Shown piece after piece: positions 32,788-41,116 of a DNA stretch of 64,000 nt. The notes under the pieces are model-generated. The model was not told the DNA's origin and searched no databases. It saw only the letters and a list, made by a program, of their open reading frames with translations. Numbering within the stretch: the stretch's first letter is position 1; the number at the start of each line of letters is the position of its first letter. The stretch comes from Actinoplanes sp. L3-i22. Lineage in GTDB: Bacteria; Actinomycetota; Actinomycetes; Mycobacteriales; Micromonosporaceae. The stretch spans positions 2,290,001 to 2,354,000 of the forward strand of contig NZ_AP024745.1 of assembly GCF_019704555.1 (NCBI RefSeq), in the 5' to 3' direction. The position numbers were made by a program, and so were the translations under genes.

Positions 32788-33591
32788 ATGGTGAGCCGCC
32801 GGGCGGTCCTGCGCACCGCCTTGGCCGGCGCCGCCGGGATCGCCGCCGGCGCGGTCGGCGCCCGGGAGATCCCGCACTGGCTGGGCTGGGACCGGCCCCC
32901 GGTGGCCGGTGGGTACGCCGCCGCGGCCGACGACCTGGACGCGGTGCACCACCCCGGCGTGGCGGTCCACTACTACGTGGAGACCACCGAGCCGCTCGTC
33001 GCGTTCACGTTCGACGACGGCCCGGCGCCGCACTGGACGCCGATGGTGCTCGACGCGCTGGACGCCGCGGACGTGCCGGCCACCTTCTTCATGGTCGGCC
33101 GGCAGCTGGAGCGCAACGCCGACCTGGTCCGCGGCCGGCTGGACCGGCACGCGGTCGGCAACCACTCGTGGGCGCACGACGACCTGGCCACCCTCGACCT
33201 GAACGGCGCCCTGGAGTCGCTGGGCCGCACCGAGGACGAGATCAAACGCCAGCTCGGCCGCCCGGTCGAGCTGCTGCGCCCGCCGTTCGGGCACCTCGGC
33301 GGCTCGACCATGCTGGCCGCCGACCGGATGGGCTACGACGTGGTCCTCTGGTCGAAGGCGATGCGCGAGAAGATGTTCCACGACGACCCGATGGGCCAGG
33401 CCCGCGACATCGTGGACTCGGTGCGCCCCGGTTCGATCATCCTGGCCCACGACGAGGGCGACGACCGGCGGCTGGTCACCGTCCGCGGCCTCCCGGTGAT
33501 GTTCGACGGCCTGCGCAAACGCGGCTTCCGGATGGTCACCGTCCCGGAGCTGATCGCGGCGGGAAAGGCGCCGGGCACGGCGAGTCACTGA
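32788..33591 (+). CDS. Tat-exported polysaccharide deacetylase (NodB family)
   Basis: A 267-residue protein starting MVSRRAVLRTALAGAAG, a twin-arginine-like signal. The NodB domain (about residues 70-250) has all five motifs: FTFDDGP (catalytic base and metal aspartate), NHSWAHDD (metal histidines), RPPFG, a tryptophan motif in VVLWSKA and the final histidine in IILAHDEG. It should remove N- or O-acetyl groups from an extracellular polysaccharide such as peptidoglycan or chitin. A longer start at 32719 is possible, but 32788 gives the better signal peptide. TTGACA at 32687-32692 upstream looks like a -35 but has no clear -10. Confidence 0.9.
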   Translation: MVSRRAVLRTALAGAAGIAAGAVGAREIPHWLGWDRPPVAGGYAAAADDLDAVHHPGVAVHYYVETTEPLVAFTFDDGPAPHWTPMVLDALDAADVPATFFMVGRQLERNADLVRGRLDRHAVGNHSWAHDDLATLDLNGALESLGRTEDEIKRQLGRPVELLRPPFGHLGGSTMLAADRMGYDVVLWSKAMREKMFHDDPMGQARDIVDSVRPGSIILAHDEGDDRRLVTVRGLPVMFDGLRKRGFRMVTVPELIAAGKAPGTASH

Positions 33592-33703
33592 TCGGCGAAA
33601 ACCAGCCGCTTCGCTTGCGGTGCGCCGCGGCGCGAGGTCCGACACGATTTCCGGTACGGCGTTCCGGCGCCACAAGAACAACAGCCGGGCTGGTCAACGT
33701 CGG

Positions 33704-34180
33704 TCAGGCGACGAAGTATCCGTTCTCCAGGTAATAGGCCGCCCCGTCGGCGCGGGCGCGGATCGCGGCGATCACCCGGCGGGCCAGGTTCTCCGGCAGC
33801 AGGGCCACCGCCTCCTCCGCCGTGCACCACGCCCAGCTGCGCAGCTCGGCGAAGGGCAGCCGGATCCGGGCCGTCTGATCGGGGGTGATCACCCCGCCGT
33901 CATAGATCATCATCAGGCCCTCGGTGGTGTCCGGGACGGGTGGCACCCAGTCGGTGACCAGGAGCCGGCCCACCCGGACCAGCACACCGAGCTCCTCGCG
34001 GAGCTCGCGAACCGTCGCCGCGTGCGGCGACTCGTTGGCCTCCACCGAGCCGCCCGGGACCTCCCAGTGCGGCTTGTAGGCCGGCTCGACCAGCAGGACG
34101 CGTCCGAACTGGTCGGAGAGCAGAGCGCCGGCGCCCATGCGCTTTCGCGGGAGCGTCGCCGTGTAGTCGCTCGCGGTCAC
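33704..34180 (-). CDS. Nudix hydrolase
   Basis: A 158-residue Nudix protein. The full Nudix box is present as GGSVEANESPHAATV followed by RELREELGV (GX5EX7REUXEEXGU). It would hydrolyse a nucleoside diphosphate linked to another group; the substrate is not predictable. Start at GTG 34180 with TAATCT 6 nt upstream and no ribosome site, hence probably leaderless. Confidence 0.92.
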   Translation of the reverse strand: MTASDYTATLPRKRMGAGALLSDQFGRVLLVEPAYKPHWEVPGGSVEANESPHAATVRELREELGVLVRVGRLLVTDWVPPVPDTTEGLMMIYDGGVITPDQTARIRLPFAELRSWAWCTAEEAVALLPENLARRVIAAIRARADGAAYYLENGYFVA

Positions 34181-34186
34181 GCCGAC

Positions 34187-34192
34187 AGATTA
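34187..34192 (-). promoter_or_regulatory. -10 box for leaderless Nudix gene
   Basis: TAATCT followed by 6 nt and the GTG at 34180. Confidence 0.5.
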
Positions 34193-34255
34193 GACCCGGC
34201 CGCGGGGCATTGGGGGGCGGCAATGTTACGAGAAGTAGTGCGGGAGCTGTGCTTT

Positions 34256-35173
34256 TCACCGCCAATCGCTGATCTTTCCCAGACCCGATCCGCTGGGCAC
34301 GACGGTGACCGTCAGGGACGTGTCGTTGGTGCCGGAATTGTCGCCACCGGAGTTGTCGCCGGAGTTGTCACCGGAGTTGTCACCGGAATTCCCGCCGTTG
34401 TCGTCGCCGCTGCCCGGGTTGTCCTCGCCGTTCGGGTCCGGGGTGTCGTCGCCGTCCAGCGGGTCGGTCCCGCCGGCGAACTCGTCGAGGTCGCTGACGC
34501 CGTCGCCGTCGTGGTCCTCGTCGCCGTCCGGGGTGCCGTTGTCGTCGCTGTCGGTGCTCTCCGGGTCGTCGCCGAGGGTGAACTCCTGGGCGTTGGTCAG
34601 GCCGTCGCCGTCCAGGTCCTCGTCGCCGTCATTGACCCCGTTGTCGTCGCTGTCGGCCTCCTCGGGGTCGTACCCGAGCTGGTAGTCCTCGGCGTTGGTC
34701 AGGCCGTCCTCGTCCAGGTCCTCGTCGCCGTCGAGCACGCCGTTGCCGTCGCTGTCCTCGTCGCGCGGCAGGTAGCCGAGGTCGAACTCCTGGCCGTTGG
34801 TCAGGCCGTCGTCGTCCGGGTCGGCGTCGGCGTCGTCCTTGCGCGGGTTGAGCCGGTTGGCGACCTCCCAGCCGTCGGTCATCCCGTCCTTGTCGGTGTC
34901 CGCGTTGCGCGGGCTGGTGCCGGCCTTGTACTCGGCCTTGTTGTTCAGGCCGTCGCGGTCCTTGTCGGCGCGGGCGTCGTTCTTCTTGGGGTTCAGGCCG
35001 TTGGCCGACTCCCACTTGTCCGGCATGCCGTCCTTGTCGGTGTCCTTGGTGGCCGCGCTGCTCTTCTGCGCGTGCTGCGAGCTCGCGGCCTGGGCGGCGC
35101 CGGACATCGCGAGCAGGGTCACGGAGGCGGTGGTGGCGGCGACGGCCACGGCGACGGAACGGCGGAGCTTCAC
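34256..35173 (-). CDS. Secreted protein with thrombospondin-3-like calcium-binding repeats
   Basis: A 305-residue acidic protein. GTG 35173 has GAGGGA about 9 nt upstream and opens a signal peptide ending at AQA. Residues about 40-240 contain seven or so repeats of the form DxDxDGxxD...NGLNP / DxDGLTNxxE, calcium-binding loops of TSP type 3. A tail of NSGDNSGD repeats (encoded by a 12-bp unit around 34338-34400) follows, then a short hydrophobic end TSLTVTVVPSGSG. It probably binds calcium outside the cell; no enzyme domain is present. The C-terminus could be a remnant of a longer adhesin-type protein. Confidence 0.85.
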   Translation of the reverse strand: MKLRRSVAVAVAATTASVTLLAMSGAAQAASSQHAQKSSAATKDTDKDGMPDKWESANGLNPKKNDARADKDRDGLNNKAEYKAGTSPRNADTDKDGMTDGWEVANRLNPRKDDADADPDDDGLTNGQEFDLGYLPRDEDSDGNGVLDGDEDLDEDGLTNAEDYQLGYDPEEADSDDNGVNDGDEDLDGDGLTNAQEFTLGDDPESTDSDDNGTPDGDEDHDGDGVSDLDEFAGGTDPLDGDDTPDPNGEDNPGSGDDNGGNSGDNSGDNSGDNSGGDNSGTNDTSLTVTVVPSGSGLGKISDWR

Positions 35174-35401
35174 GGTGGGGGTCCCTCTCGGTCGATCAGT
35201 ACGGGGTGTAACCACCGTAGGACGGCCGGTGACCCCGTGGCGTTTTCGGACCCGACCTGCCCCGGACCCGCTCCCGATCCGCTACTAAGCCGGGCCCTAA
35301 GGGCACGTTCTCGGGGGAGTGTCCGGGTTCGCCCCGGATGGCCGGGACCGGGCCGTCCGGAAAGGTAGTCCTCGATCTTGAGTCCAACGTGGAGGTGCGG
35401 G

Positions 35402-36559
35402 ATGAATCGACGTGCATTGCTGGGCGGGGCATTGGCGGGCGGGGTGCTCGCGGTGACCGGCGGTGCTCCGGCGTACGCCCGCGGGTCTGCGACGACCTCG
35501 AGCCCGGCGCTGCCGCAGCTGAACCCGGCGGCCCTGGCCGCCGCCCTGAATCCGCTCGGCGACGAGGTCAGCGGGGCCCTGGTCCGGGTCGAGGGCTCGG
35601 CCGGGCGCTGGCAAGGGCGGGCCGGCGTCGCCGAGATCGGCACGAACAAGCCGGTGCCGTGGGACGCCCGGTTCCGGATCGGCAGCATGACCAAGGCGTT
35701 CACCGCCACCGCGGTCCTGCAGCTGGCGGCGGCCGGGCTGGTCGACGTGGACGCGCCGCTGCGCCGCTACCTGCCGGACCTGCTGCCGGAGGGGTACACC
35801 GGGACGGTCCGGCACGCCATGAACCACACCCACGGGCTGCGCGGGGTGCCGATCCCGAACAAGGACCGGGAGTGGTTCCTCGCGCACCGCTACGACACGT
35901 TCACGCCGGAGTCGCAGGTGCTCTGGACCGAGCCGCCGCTGTTCGAGCCGGGCACCCGGCAGCAGTACAGCAACCTCGGCTTCACCGTGGCCGGGCTGGT
36001 GATCGAGCGGGTCACCGGGCGGCCGTACGCGGACACCGTGCGCCGCGGCATCCTGCGCCCGCTCCGGCTGCGCGGCACGTCGCTGCCCGGCACGCGGCTG
36101 GACGTGCCGGGCCCGCACGCCCACGGCTACGAGCGCATCGTCGAGGACGGCGAGACCCGCTACATCGACGTGACCAGGTCGAACCCGACCCTGCAGTGGG
36201 CCGCCGCGGAGATCATCTCGACCACCGGGGACCTGGACGACTTCCTGGTCGCGCTCTTCGGCGGGCACCTGCTGCCCAAGCGTCAGCTGGCCGCGATGCT
36301 GACCGTGCCGGACGTGTCGACCTATGCGCCGGGGGAGCCGGAGGACGGCGCCGACGCGGTCTACAGCGCGGGCCTGACCCGGATCCCGATCGGCGACCTG
36401 GTGCTCTGGGGCAAGTCCGGCGACCGGCCCGGCTACAACAACGGGATGGGCGCGACGCTCGACCTGGCCCGGCGGCTGACGTTCTCGGTCAACACGCTGG
36501 CCATGGGCGGCGAGCAGCCGCTCACCGCCCAGAAGATCATCGTCGCGGCCCTCACCTAG
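35402..36559 (+). CDS. Secreted beta-lactamase-fold serine hydrolase
   Basis: A 385-residue protein with GGAGG 6 nt before the ATG and a signal peptide (MNRRALLGGALAGGVLAVTG, cleavage near AYA). Active-site motifs of class C / D-Ala-D-Ala carboxypeptidase type: SxxK as GSMTKAF, YxN as YSNLG and KSG as WGKSGDRPG. NHTHGLRG matches the usual following helix. It resembles penicillin-binding-like esterases/DD-peptidases of the S12 family. It may act on peptidoglycan peptides or esters. Its 3' end overlaps the convergent esterase gene by 4 bp. Confidence 0.92.
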   Translation: MNRRALLGGALAGGVLAVTGGAPAYARGSATTSSPALPQLNPAALAAALNPLGDEVSGALVRVEGSAGRWQGRAGVAEIGTNKPVPWDARFRIGSMTKAFTATAVLQLAAAGLVDVDAPLRRYLPDLLPEGYTGTVRHAMNHTHGLRGVPIPNKDREWFLAHRYDTFTPESQVLWTEPPLFEPGTRQQYSNLGFTVAGLVIERVTGRPYADTVRRGILRPLRLRGTSLPGTRLDVPGPHAHGYERIVEDGETRYIDVTRSNPTLQWAAAEIISTTGDLDDFLVALFGGHLLPKRQLAAMLTVPDVSTYAPGEPEDGADAVYSAGLTRIPIGDLVLWGKSGDRPGYNNGMGATLDLARRLTFSVNTLAMGGEQPLTAQKIIVAALT

Positions 36560-37446
36560 GCCAAGGTCGCGGTGAAGTGGCTCAGCGCCTCGGTGACCAG
36601 CGGATCCAGGTCGGCGCCGACGAAACAGTGGTCGGCGCCGGGGACCAGCCGCAGCGTGACCGGGGCGGACAGGGCGGCCAGGCGGTCGTGCAGCTCCTGA
36701 CTCTGCGCGGCCGGGACGACCCGGTCGCCGGTGCCGTGCACCAGCAGCATCGGCGGGGCCTCCGCGGCCACGTAGGTGACCGGGGCGGCCGCCGTGGCCT
36801 CCTCGGGCAGCTCCTGCACCGGCCCGCCGAGCAGCCGGCTCTCCGGCGAGTCCGGCTCGTCGTGGCTGCCCCGCATGGTCAGGAAGTTGCCCGGGCCGTA
36901 CCAGATCACCGCGGACCGGACGGCGTCCGAGACGCCCCGCACCCCGTCCCGGCCGGCCAGCGCCGGGTCGGGGTCGTCGCCGGTCAGCGCGGTCAGCGAG
37001 GCCAGGTGCCCGCCCGCCGACTCGCCCCAGACCCCGAACCGGGACGGATCCAGGCCCAGCTCGGCGGCGTATCCGCGGAGCCAGCGCACGGCCGCCTTGA
37101 GATCGTGCAACTGGGCCGGGAAGCGGGCCTCGCCACTGAGCCGGTAGGTCACCCGGGCCAGCGCGAAGCCGGCCGCCAGGATGCGCTCCGGGATCCCGGC
37201 GGCGGCCAGCTGCGGGGACTCGCTCTTGTTGGAGCCGAACAGCCATGCCCCGCCGTGCACCCAGATGATCAGCGGGCGGGGCGGGGCCGGGGCGGCGGGG
37301 CGGAACAGGTCGAGGGTCAGCGGCCGGAAGCCGGGGACCTGGGCGACGACGGCATCGCGCCAGCACAGCCGGTCGCCGTCGAGGACGGGCGCCGGTGGGC
37401 GGTAGCGGTGCGGGTCGGGCGGGGGCGGAGTCGATTCGGCGGTCAC
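36556..37446 (-). CDS. Alpha/beta-hydrolase esterase (BD-FAE/HSL-like)
   Basis: A 296-residue hydrolase without a signal peptide. The oxyanion motif is IIWVHGGAWLFG, the nucleophile FGVWGESAGGHLAS, the acid in GTGDRVVPAAQS and the catalytic histidine in PGADHCFVG. The family cleaves short-chain or aryl esters. GTG 37446 has GAGGTGA a few bases upstream. A TetR gene follows divergently (37584), so the regulator may control it (inference). Confidence 0.9.
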   Translation of the reverse strand: MTAESTPPPPDPHRYRPPAPVLDGDRLCWRDAVVAQVPGFRPLTLDLFRPAAPAPPRPLIIWVHGGAWLFGSNKSESPQLAAAGIPERILAAGFALARVTYRLSGEARFPAQLHDLKAAVRWLRGYAAELGLDPSRFGVWGESAGGHLASLTALTGDDPDPALAGRDGVRGVSDAVRSAVIWYGPGNFLTMRGSHDEPDSPESRLLGGPVQELPEEATAAAPVTYVAAEAPPMLLVHGTGDRVVPAAQSQELHDRLAALSAPVTLRLVPGADHCFVGADLDPLVTEALSHFTATLA

Positions 37447-37583
37447 GATCTCACCTCGTACCAGAAATGCCCTTGATCGCAAGGCCGGACGGCCGCCGCC
37501 GTACCGGAAAGATGCCGGTCGCTGGGCGCTTTGTCTTTGATAGCGTGTCGGCCACCCGGAGAACCGTGAGCCTGGCAGGGCAG

Positions 37584-38174
37584 ATGTCGGAGACCGCACG
37601 GCGGCGCGCCGCCTATGCGAACGGCGAGCGCAAACGCGCCGAGATCGTCGACGCGGCGCTGGCCGTGTTCGCCCGGAAGGGGTTCCGGCGGTTCTCGCTG
37701 CGGCAGATCGCCGAGGAGCTCGGGACCACGCACGTGTCGCTGCGCTACCACTTCGGCACCAAGGACGGGCTGCTGCGGGCGGTGCTCGACGAGCGCGAGG
37801 ACCGCGACCGGCCCTGGCGCGAGGGCGTGCTGCGGGAGAAAGGCCTGTTCGACGGGGTGCCGGAGATCATCCGGCGGAACGCGACCCGGCGCGGGGTGGT
37901 CCATCTGGACGCGACGCTGCAGGCCGAGGGGATCGCGGACGATCACCCGGTGCACGAGTTCGTGCGCCGCCGGGAGCAGGTGTTCCATCAGGACCTGCGG
38001 CGGCTGCTGGAGATCGAGCGGGACGGCGGGCGGCTGCGGGCCGGGCTGGATCCGGGTGTGGTGGCGTGGCAGCTGGTGGCGCTGATCGAGGGCCTGCAGG
38101 TGCAGTGGCTGTACGACGAGGGCGTAGACGTTTCGGGGCATTTGTCCGCTTTTATGGACTACCTGCGGGCGTAA
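37584..38174 (+). CDS. TetR family transcriptional regulator
   Basis: A 196-residue protein with a TetR N-terminal helix-turn-helix (KRAEIVDAALAVFARKGF, then SLRQIAEELGTTHVSLRYHF). The C-terminal domain has no clear subfamily. It is divergent from the esterase gene, a usual arrangement for a local repressor. GTG 37566 with a GGAG four bases upstream is an alternative start that adds six residues; TAGCGT at 37541-37546 is a probable -10. Confidence 0.9.
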   Translation: MSETARRRAAYANGERKRAEIVDAALAVFARKGFRRFSLRQIAEELGTTHVSLRYHFGTKDGLLRAVLDEREDRDRPWREGVLREKGLFDGVPEIIRRNATRRGVVHLDATLQAEGIADDHPVHEFVRRREQVFHQDLRRLLEIERDGGRLRAGLDPGVVAWQLVALIEGLQVQWLYDEGVDVSGHLSAFMDYLRA

Positions 38175-38230
38175 GCCTGCGGTGGGAGGTAAAAGAGAAA
38201 TGTCCGCTTAAGGCGCTGAATCGCGTGATA

Positions 38231-38250
38231 CTGGGCTTCAGGCTGCCCAG
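38231..38250 (+). promoter_or_regulatory. Hairpin ahead of the small ORF
   Basis: CTGGGC (38231-38236) and GCCCAG (38245-38250) with an 8-nt loop end 4 bases before the ribosome site of the 42-aa ORF, so folding could influence its translation. Confidence 0.35.
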
Positions 38251-38267
38251 ATCCGGAGGAAGAGGCG

Positions 38268-38396
38268 ATGCCGTGCGCCGGCTATCCGGAACCACAGCAA
38301 GGCATAGGTGACTACGAGGTTCCGAAAACCGTCCGGACAAAACCTGTAAACGAATTGTTAACCCCTCGTATGAACGATTCCGCGACATGTCGTTGA
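38268..38396 (+). CDS. Candidate 42-aa small ORF overlapping the sulfotransferase
   Basis: ATG 38268 is preceded by GGAGGA at an ideal 7-nt distance. The 42 codons end at 38394-38396, inside the sulfotransferase gene, whose own ATG (38387) has no ribosome site; so the downstream gene may depend on translation of this ORF. The peptide (MPCAGYPEPQQGIGDYEVP at the start, NDSATCR at the end) has two cysteines and two tyrosines and no signal peptide. Third positions are much less GC-rich than in neighbours, and codon 31 is the rare TTA (38358), which in streptomycetes links a gene to the bldA tRNA. It may be a leader peptide, a regulatory upstream ORF or a modified-peptide precursor. Confidence 0.5.
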   Translation: MPCAGYPEPQQGIGDYEVPKTVRTKPVNELLTPRMNDSATCR

Positions 38397-39316
38397 AGGT
38401 TCTGTACATCGCCGGGTGGGGTCGCAGCGGCACCACCATCGTGGACAACATCCTCAATTCCTATGACGGGGTCTTCTCGACCGGCGAGCTCTTCTATCTG
38501 TGGAGCCGCGGTCTCCTCGAGGGCCGCAAATGCGGATGCGGCTCGGTCCTGACCCGCTGCGCGCTGTGGGCGAGCATTCTCGACACCGCGTTCGGCGCCG
38601 ACCGGCCCTGCCCGGAGCGGATCTCCCGGTTGCAGCGCGAGTCGATCCGGGTCCGCCACACCCGGTCGCTGACCGGCCCGGTCCCCAGCGCCGGCGCCCA
38701 GGAGTACCGCGCGGTCACCAACCGGCTCTACCACGCGATCGCCGAGGTCACCGGCGCGCGGCTGATCGTCGACTCGTCGAAGGTCCCGTCCGCGGCCGCG
38801 TTGCTGCCCGGGATGTCGGGGATCGAGCCGTACCTGCTGCACATGATCCGCGACCCGCGCGCCGTCACGCACTCCTGGATGCGCGCCACCGCGAAGGCCG
38901 ACCGGGTCCAGGAGCGGCCGGCCGCCGGCACCATGCACTGGCTGGTCCGCAACGCCCTGGCGGAGCGGCTGGCCGGCGCGTACGGCGGCCGGTACCGGCT
39001 GCTGCGCTACGAGGACTTCGTCGCCGCGCCCCGGGCCACCATCGACGGCCTGCTGGCATTCGCCGGGGTGGCGGCCGGCGCCGGCCCGTTCACCGGCGAC
39101 AGCACGGTGCGCCTCGACGTGAACCACACGATCGCCGGGAACCCCGGGCGGTTCCGCACCGGCGAGGTGGCGCTGCGCGTCGACGACCGGTGGCGGGCCG
39201 AGCAGACCGCCGGGCCGCGGCTGACGGCGACGGCGGTGGCCTTTCCGCTGCTGCACCGGTACGGCTATCGGACCCGTACGAGCCGGCCCAACCGCCCGGC
39301 GACAACCCGGGGGTGA
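38387..39316 (+). CDS. Sulfotransferase family protein
   Basis: A 309-residue PAPS-dependent sulfotransferase-like protein. The 5'-phosphosulfate loop is WGRSGTTIV at residues 10-18, the 3'-phosphate motif is MIRDPRAVTHSW, and VDSSKVP lies between them as in bacterial sulfotransferases that act on glycans or lipids. No earlier in-frame start exists before the stop at 38309. It has no ribosome site and overlaps the small ORF by 10 bases. The acceptor is unknown; neighbouring lipoprotein and hydrolase genes give no hint. Confidence 0.9.
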   Translation: MSLKVLYIAGWGRSGTTIVDNILNSYDGVFSTGELFYLWSRGLLEGRKCGCGSVLTRCALWASILDTAFGADRPCPERISRLQRESIRVRHTRSLTGPVPSAGAQEYRAVTNRLYHAIAEVTGARLIVDSSKVPSAAALLPGMSGIEPYLLHMIRDPRAVTHSWMRATAKADRVQERPAAGTMHWLVRNALAERLAGAYGGRYRLLRYEDFVAAPRATIDGLLAFAGVAAGAGPFTGDSTVRLDVNHTIAGNPGRFRTGEVALRVDDRWRAEQTAGPRLTATAVAFPLLHRYGYRTRTSRPNRPATTRG

Positions 39317-39334
39317 ACCGGTAAAGTCTGGCCC

Positions 39335-39356
39335 CCGCGATAATCCCCGATCGCGG
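39335..39356 (+). terminator. Weak hairpin after the sulfotransferase gene
   Basis: CCGCGAT (39335-39341) and ATCGCGG (39350-39356) with an 8-nt loop, 19 bases after the stop. Could terminate the sulfotransferase transcript or act in the lipoprotein leader. Confidence 0.4.
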
Positions 39357-39386
39357 TTCAAGGACAATTTAAATCCCCCTTAGGAA

Positions 39387-40778
39387 ATGCTTAAGACGAT
39401 GCGGAAAATCAGCATGAGATGGGTGCCGGCGGCGCTGGCCGTGACCCTCACCCTGGCGGTCGGCGCCTGTTCCAAGGACTCCACGTCCTCGACCGCGTCG
39501 GCCGATCCGGTCGCCGCCGAGGCCTCCGCATCGGGCGCCGCCGGCCTCCCGGCGTCCGCCGCGCCCAGCGGCTCGGCCCTGCCCAGCGGCGCCGCGTCGG
39601 CCAAGCCGGCCACCGCCGCCACCGGCGCCTGCGGCCGGGTCAAGTCGGCCAAGCCGGTCACCCGGGTCACCGAGGTGAAGCTGCCGGCGAAGGTCGTCGG
39701 GTACGGCGCCGAGGGCGACACCGACAAGCTGCCGATGGCGATCGCGGCCCGGCCCGACGGCGGGTCCTGGCTGGCCTGGCTCGGCACCGACGGCAAGGTC
39801 CACCTGGGCCACCTCGGCTGCGACGACAAGCTGGTCGGCACGCCCACCAGCTTCACCGGCATCGACCTGCAGGACGTGCAGGCCGACAAGACCGGCGGGG
39901 TGCTGCTGCTCACCCGCAAGGGCAACTGCGGGGACACCCCGCTCTGCGGCGGCACGTCCAGCCCGTGCAACACCATGCACATGATCCGCTTCGACACGGC
40001 CGGCAAGCTGGTCTGGGAACGCCAGGTCACCAACCTGACCGGCAGCCGTACCGGGTACGACGACGGCGCGCGGTTCGTCTGGTGGTACCAGCACCACGGG
40101 CGGCTGGCCAGCGACGGCAAGACCTACGCGGCGTACTTCGGGGTCGCCATCACGGTCAAGAACGGCAGCTGCGTGGACATCCACGAGGGTGACCGGATGC
40201 AGGTGGTCAACTCCAGCGGCTCGCTGGTCAGCGGGCACAAGGACGCGTTCGAGGTGGGGTGCAGCCACGCCTGGACATCGCGGATCGTCTGGGATCCGAA
40301 GACCGGGCACTACGTCACGGTCTGCGCCACCGACAACAGCTGCCGGATCGCCAGACCCAATCCTTACCGTACGGTCGCGGCCGGCACCTGCGACGGGACA
40401 CTCTTCGGCGGCGACCTGGTGCTGGCCAAGTCGGCCGGCTACTGGACGGCGTGGAGTCAGGGCGGCAAGGCGCGGCTGGAGCACTTCACCAGCGCCAAGT
40501 CCGACAAGACGGTCAGCACCGGGGCCGCGACGCAGCATCCGCACCTGGTCACCTACGGCGCCGGGCGGATGCTGCTGAGCTGGCAGTCCGGCTCGTCGAT
40601 CGCCGCGCAGGCCTACGACTCGGGCACCGGCAAGGCGGTCGGCGCGAAGTTCACCGTCAACGCCAAGGACCACAACTACACGGCGTTCAAGGCCTACGCC
40701 GACGGCAGCGTCGCCTACCCGGCGGCCGGCAGCTCCACCTCGGCCATCAAGATCGCCCGGGTCCTGCCGCTGAGCTGA
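39387..40778 (+). CDS. Lipoprotein, beta-propeller-like, unknown function
   Basis: A 463-residue protein with a lipoprotein signal: VPAALAVTLTLAVGAC, lipobox VGAC at residue about 28. A low-complexity S/A/P stretch (about 30-80) tethers a folded domain of about 380 residues with repeated strands such as GGSWLAWLGTDGKVHLGHL and GRMLLSWQSGSSIAAQAYD, suggesting a beta-propeller, and six or more cysteines (GNCGDTPLCGGTSSPCN and others) likely in disulfides. No known family recognised. AGGA lies very close to ATG 39387; ATG 39399 is an alternative. A strong terminator follows. Confidence 0.82.
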   Translation: MLKTMRKISMRWVPAALAVTLTLAVGACSKDSTSSTASADPVAAEASASGAAGLPASAAPSGSALPSGAASAKPATAATGACGRVKSAKPVTRVTEVKLPAKVVGYGAEGDTDKLPMAIAARPDGGSWLAWLGTDGKVHLGHLGCDDKLVGTPTSFTGIDLQDVQADKTGGVLLLTRKGNCGDTPLCGGTSSPCNTMHMIRFDTAGKLVWERQVTNLTGSRTGYDDGARFVWWYQHHGRLASDGKTYAAYFGVAITVKNGSCVDIHEGDRMQVVNSSGSLVSGHKDAFEVGCSHAWTSRIVWDPKTGHYVTVCATDNSCRIARPNPYRTVAAGTCDGTLFGGDLVLAKSAGYWTAWSQGGKARLEHFTSAKSDKTVSTGAATQHPHLVTYGAGRMLLSWQSGSSIAAQAYDSGTGKAVGAKFTVNAKDHNYTAFKAYADGSVAYPAAGSSTSAIKIARVLPLS

Positions 40779-40793
40779 CGCTCCGCACTCCTC

Positions 40794-40824
40794 GACGGCC
40801 CGCCGGCTTCCCCGGCGGGCCGTC
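40794..40824 (+). terminator. Hairpin terminator after the lipoprotein gene
   Basis: Perfect 13-bp arms (40794-40806; 40812-40824) with a 5-nt loop, 15 bases after the stop codon. Confidence 0.8.
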
Positions 40825-40934
40825 CTCGCTTCCCCTCCTGCCCACGTCACGGCCGCCGCCGGTCCAGCTCCGATTGCGGGGGTACGCCGGTAAGCCCGCC
40901 CCACCATCTCCACCCGCCCGTCCCCGCGCCGCCT

Positions 40935-41015
40935 TGTCCTCGCGCGGCCCTGTCCTCGCGCGGCCTTGTTCTCGTGTGGCTTTGTTCTCGTGCGGCCTTT
41001 GTCCTCGCGCGGGCG
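40935..41015. repeat. 16-bp tandem repeat, five degenerate copies
   Basis: Unit TGTCCTCGCGCGGCCT starts at 40935, 40951, 40967, 40983 and 41000; the third and fourth copies read TGTTCTCGTG. Non-coding. Confidence 0.75.
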
Positions 41016-41116
41016 GCGAGGCGTTGGTCACGGGGTCGGCTCAAGGGCATCGGCCGCCCCGGTCGCTGATTAGGCTGAGGCTGATCAACTGGGGTGCGAA
41101 CGGCGGGAGTTCGGGA

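Larger units (their letters stand above)
40779..41116. other. Intergenic region with terminator and 16-bp tandem repeats
   Basis: No gene is supported in these 338 bases. They hold the lipoprotein terminator (40794-40824), five copies of a 16-bp repeat (40935-41015) and the GGGAG ribosome site of the following hydrolase gene. Confidence 0.7.

Noticed and set aside
35297..37476. Very long open frames overlapping the serine hydrolase and esterase genes
   Set aside because: Shadow frames of high-GC genes, giving R/G/A/P-rich translations without motifs.
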